Assembly (NCBI RefSeq): GCF_027213785.1
Contig: NZ_JAPWGO010000002.1
Coordinates: 62,001-126,000, forward strand
Direction: 5' to 3'
Length of the DNA stretch: 64,000 nt
Source of the DNA: Limimaricola sp. G21655-S1
GTDB taxonomy: Bacteria > Pseudomonadota > Alphaproteobacteria > Rhodobacterales > Rhodobacteraceae
The notes under the pieces were generated by a model, which saw only the letters and a program-made list of their open reading frames with translations, was not told where the DNA came from and did not search any database. Below are positions 63,235-64,000 of this stretch, piece after piece (the first letter of the stretch is position 1; each line of letters starts with the position of its first letter). The position numbers and the translations under genes were made by a program.

Positions 63235-64000
63235 CTACTTGCCCGGACCCACCGATTGCAGCCGCAGCAGCGCGCTGACCGGCGCCGGCGACACGCCCTC
63301 GCGCCCGGCACGGTTGCCCCACAGCGTCAGGGCGGTGATGGTTTCGGGGTTCAACTCGGCCAGAAGCGTCACCTGTCCCTGCTGCCGCGCGCGGAAGGCG
63401 GCCTGGTCGAGAAAGCGCCGGATCACCCGGTCGTCCTGACCGACCTCGCCGAGATCGCGGTAGATCTCGACCGCCGGCACGCCCCGGTCGCGCGCCTGTC
63501 GCAACGGCGTCGCGAGCCCGTGCGGCAGCGCCACCAGCCCGCGCCCCTCCTCCGCCAGATGATCGAGCGCCTGCGCGGTCACGTCGCCATCGGCGTTGAG
63601 CCCGGCCCCGCCCGCATCGAGCAGCGCCACCGCCTCGGGCAGCGCGGCGAAGGCGGCCTCGTAGGTGACCTCGACATCCGAGGGCCGCGCCCCCGCCGGC
63701 AGCCGCACCATCGCCGCGACCTCGTAGCCGGCCTCGCGCCAGCGCGCGGCGCGCGCGGCGGCGTCGGGCGCCTCTGGATCGAGGCCGATGGTGACCGGAA
63801 AGGGAATGCTCGAGACCGCGCTCACCGGATCGTCGAGCAGGCCCATGTCGAGCATCACCACCGAGAGCCGGGGCGCGCCGGCATCGGCGGTATCGGGCGC
63901 GGCGAAACGCAGAACGGCGGGTGCGTCCTCGGCGATCGGCGCCGGCTCGGCCTCCTCCTCCGTGCCGGGACGGCGCACCGGCACCGCGTCGCCGCCATTG
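63235..64000 (-). CDS. Divergent polysaccharide deacetylase family protein, partial
   Basis: The frame runs from the stop at 63235 through the window edge at 64000 without interruption, so the 5' part is missing. LSVVMLDMGLLDDPVSAVSSIPFPVTIGLDP and LVALPHGLATPL fit the YibQ-type divergent polysaccharide deacetylase family (DUF610), which usually has an Ala/Pro/Glu-rich region before it, as seen here (EEEAEPAPIAEDAPAV). It probably acts in the periplasm on cell-envelope material. Confidence 0.8.
   Translation of the reverse strand, partial: NGGDAVPVRRPGTEEEAEPAPIAEDAPAVLRFAAPDTADAGAPRLSVVMLDMGLLDDPVSAVSSIPFPVTIGLDPEAPDAAARAARWREAGYEVAAMVRLPAGARPSDVEVTYEAAFAALPEAVALLDAGGAGLNADGDVTAQALDHLAEEGRGLVALPHGLATPLRQARDRGVPAVEIYRDLGEVGQDDRVIRRFLDQAAFRARQQGQVTLLAELNPETITALTLWGNRAGREGVSPAPVSALLRLQSVGPGK

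Noticed and set aside
1-64000. CRISPR array, phage or integrative element
   Set aside because: No regularly spaced direct repeats, cas genes, integrase, capsid or conjugation genes were found. The only tandem repeat is the His-tail coding repeat at 3657-3770.

Overview
The window is about 64 kb of GC-rich alphaproteobacterial chromosome, most likely from the family Rhodobacteraceae/Paracoccaceae. The evidence is a permuted two-piece tmRNA gene whose tag reads ANDNRAPAMALAA, a trgA-trgB-cysK block as described in Rhodobacter sphaeroides next to phr and cfa, an alphaproteobacterial-type SspB, an AcuI-type reductase, and many ATGA/GTGA gene overlaps. No CRISPR array, intact insertion sequence, phage or replication origin was seen.

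Layout. (1) 1-13.6 kb looks accessory: the tail of a Cys-rich protein, a Tat-exported multicopper oxidase coupled to a SCO-cytochrome c fusion with a His-rich tail, a lone GspD-type secretin divergent from a Tat lipoprotein of the penicillin-binding-protein-activator type, a P2-type cation ATPase with an FNR-like box in front, a PfkB sugar kinase, and a gene-poor kilobase ending at tRNA-Ser(GGA). (2) 13.8-27.2 kb is a stress and envelope region: PerM-type permease, then on the minus strand acuI, a BCCT carrier, a small MscS channel, photolyase, cfa, trgA, trgB, cysK and a large MscS channel. (3) 27.3-32.2 kb, plus strand: a periplasmic binding protein, tmRNA, a DUF1194 protein, sspB, fumC and three small conserved genes. 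tmRNA and its proteolysis adaptor SspB are one gene apart. (4) 32.2-39.6 kb, minus strand: P450 coupled to a membrane alpha/beta hydrolase, CcdA, and a YnjB-type ABC transporter of four genes. (5) 39.7-45.5 kb, minus strand: a caa3-type oxidase operon (CtaC with a cytochrome c domain, fused subunit I/III, a small membrane protein, a CtaG-type factor and a triheme cytochrome c). (6) 46.4-50.3 kb, minus strand: nadE, then queC-queD-queE behind a preQ1-I riboswitch. (7) 50.4-53.5 kb: exoD and a 642-residue protein that aligns along its length with class II ribonucleotide reductase NrdJ but lacks the catalytic core, preceded by DnaA-box-like sites, then tRNA-Pro(GGG). (8) 53.6-64 kb: housekeeping genes (DUF192, double cold-shock protein, pdxH, fabI, gpt, an aminotransferase, ppiD, trpE, a GNAT, DoxX, and a partial divergent polysaccharide deacetylase).

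The most unusual items are the NrdJ-derived protein without an active site, the multicopper oxidase/SCO-cytochrome c/His-tail pair, the preQ1-I riboswitch whose pseudoknot would use the queC ribosome binding site, and the caa3 operon with its own triheme cytochrome. Family calls come from recognising motifs and remembered family sequences; no database search was run.
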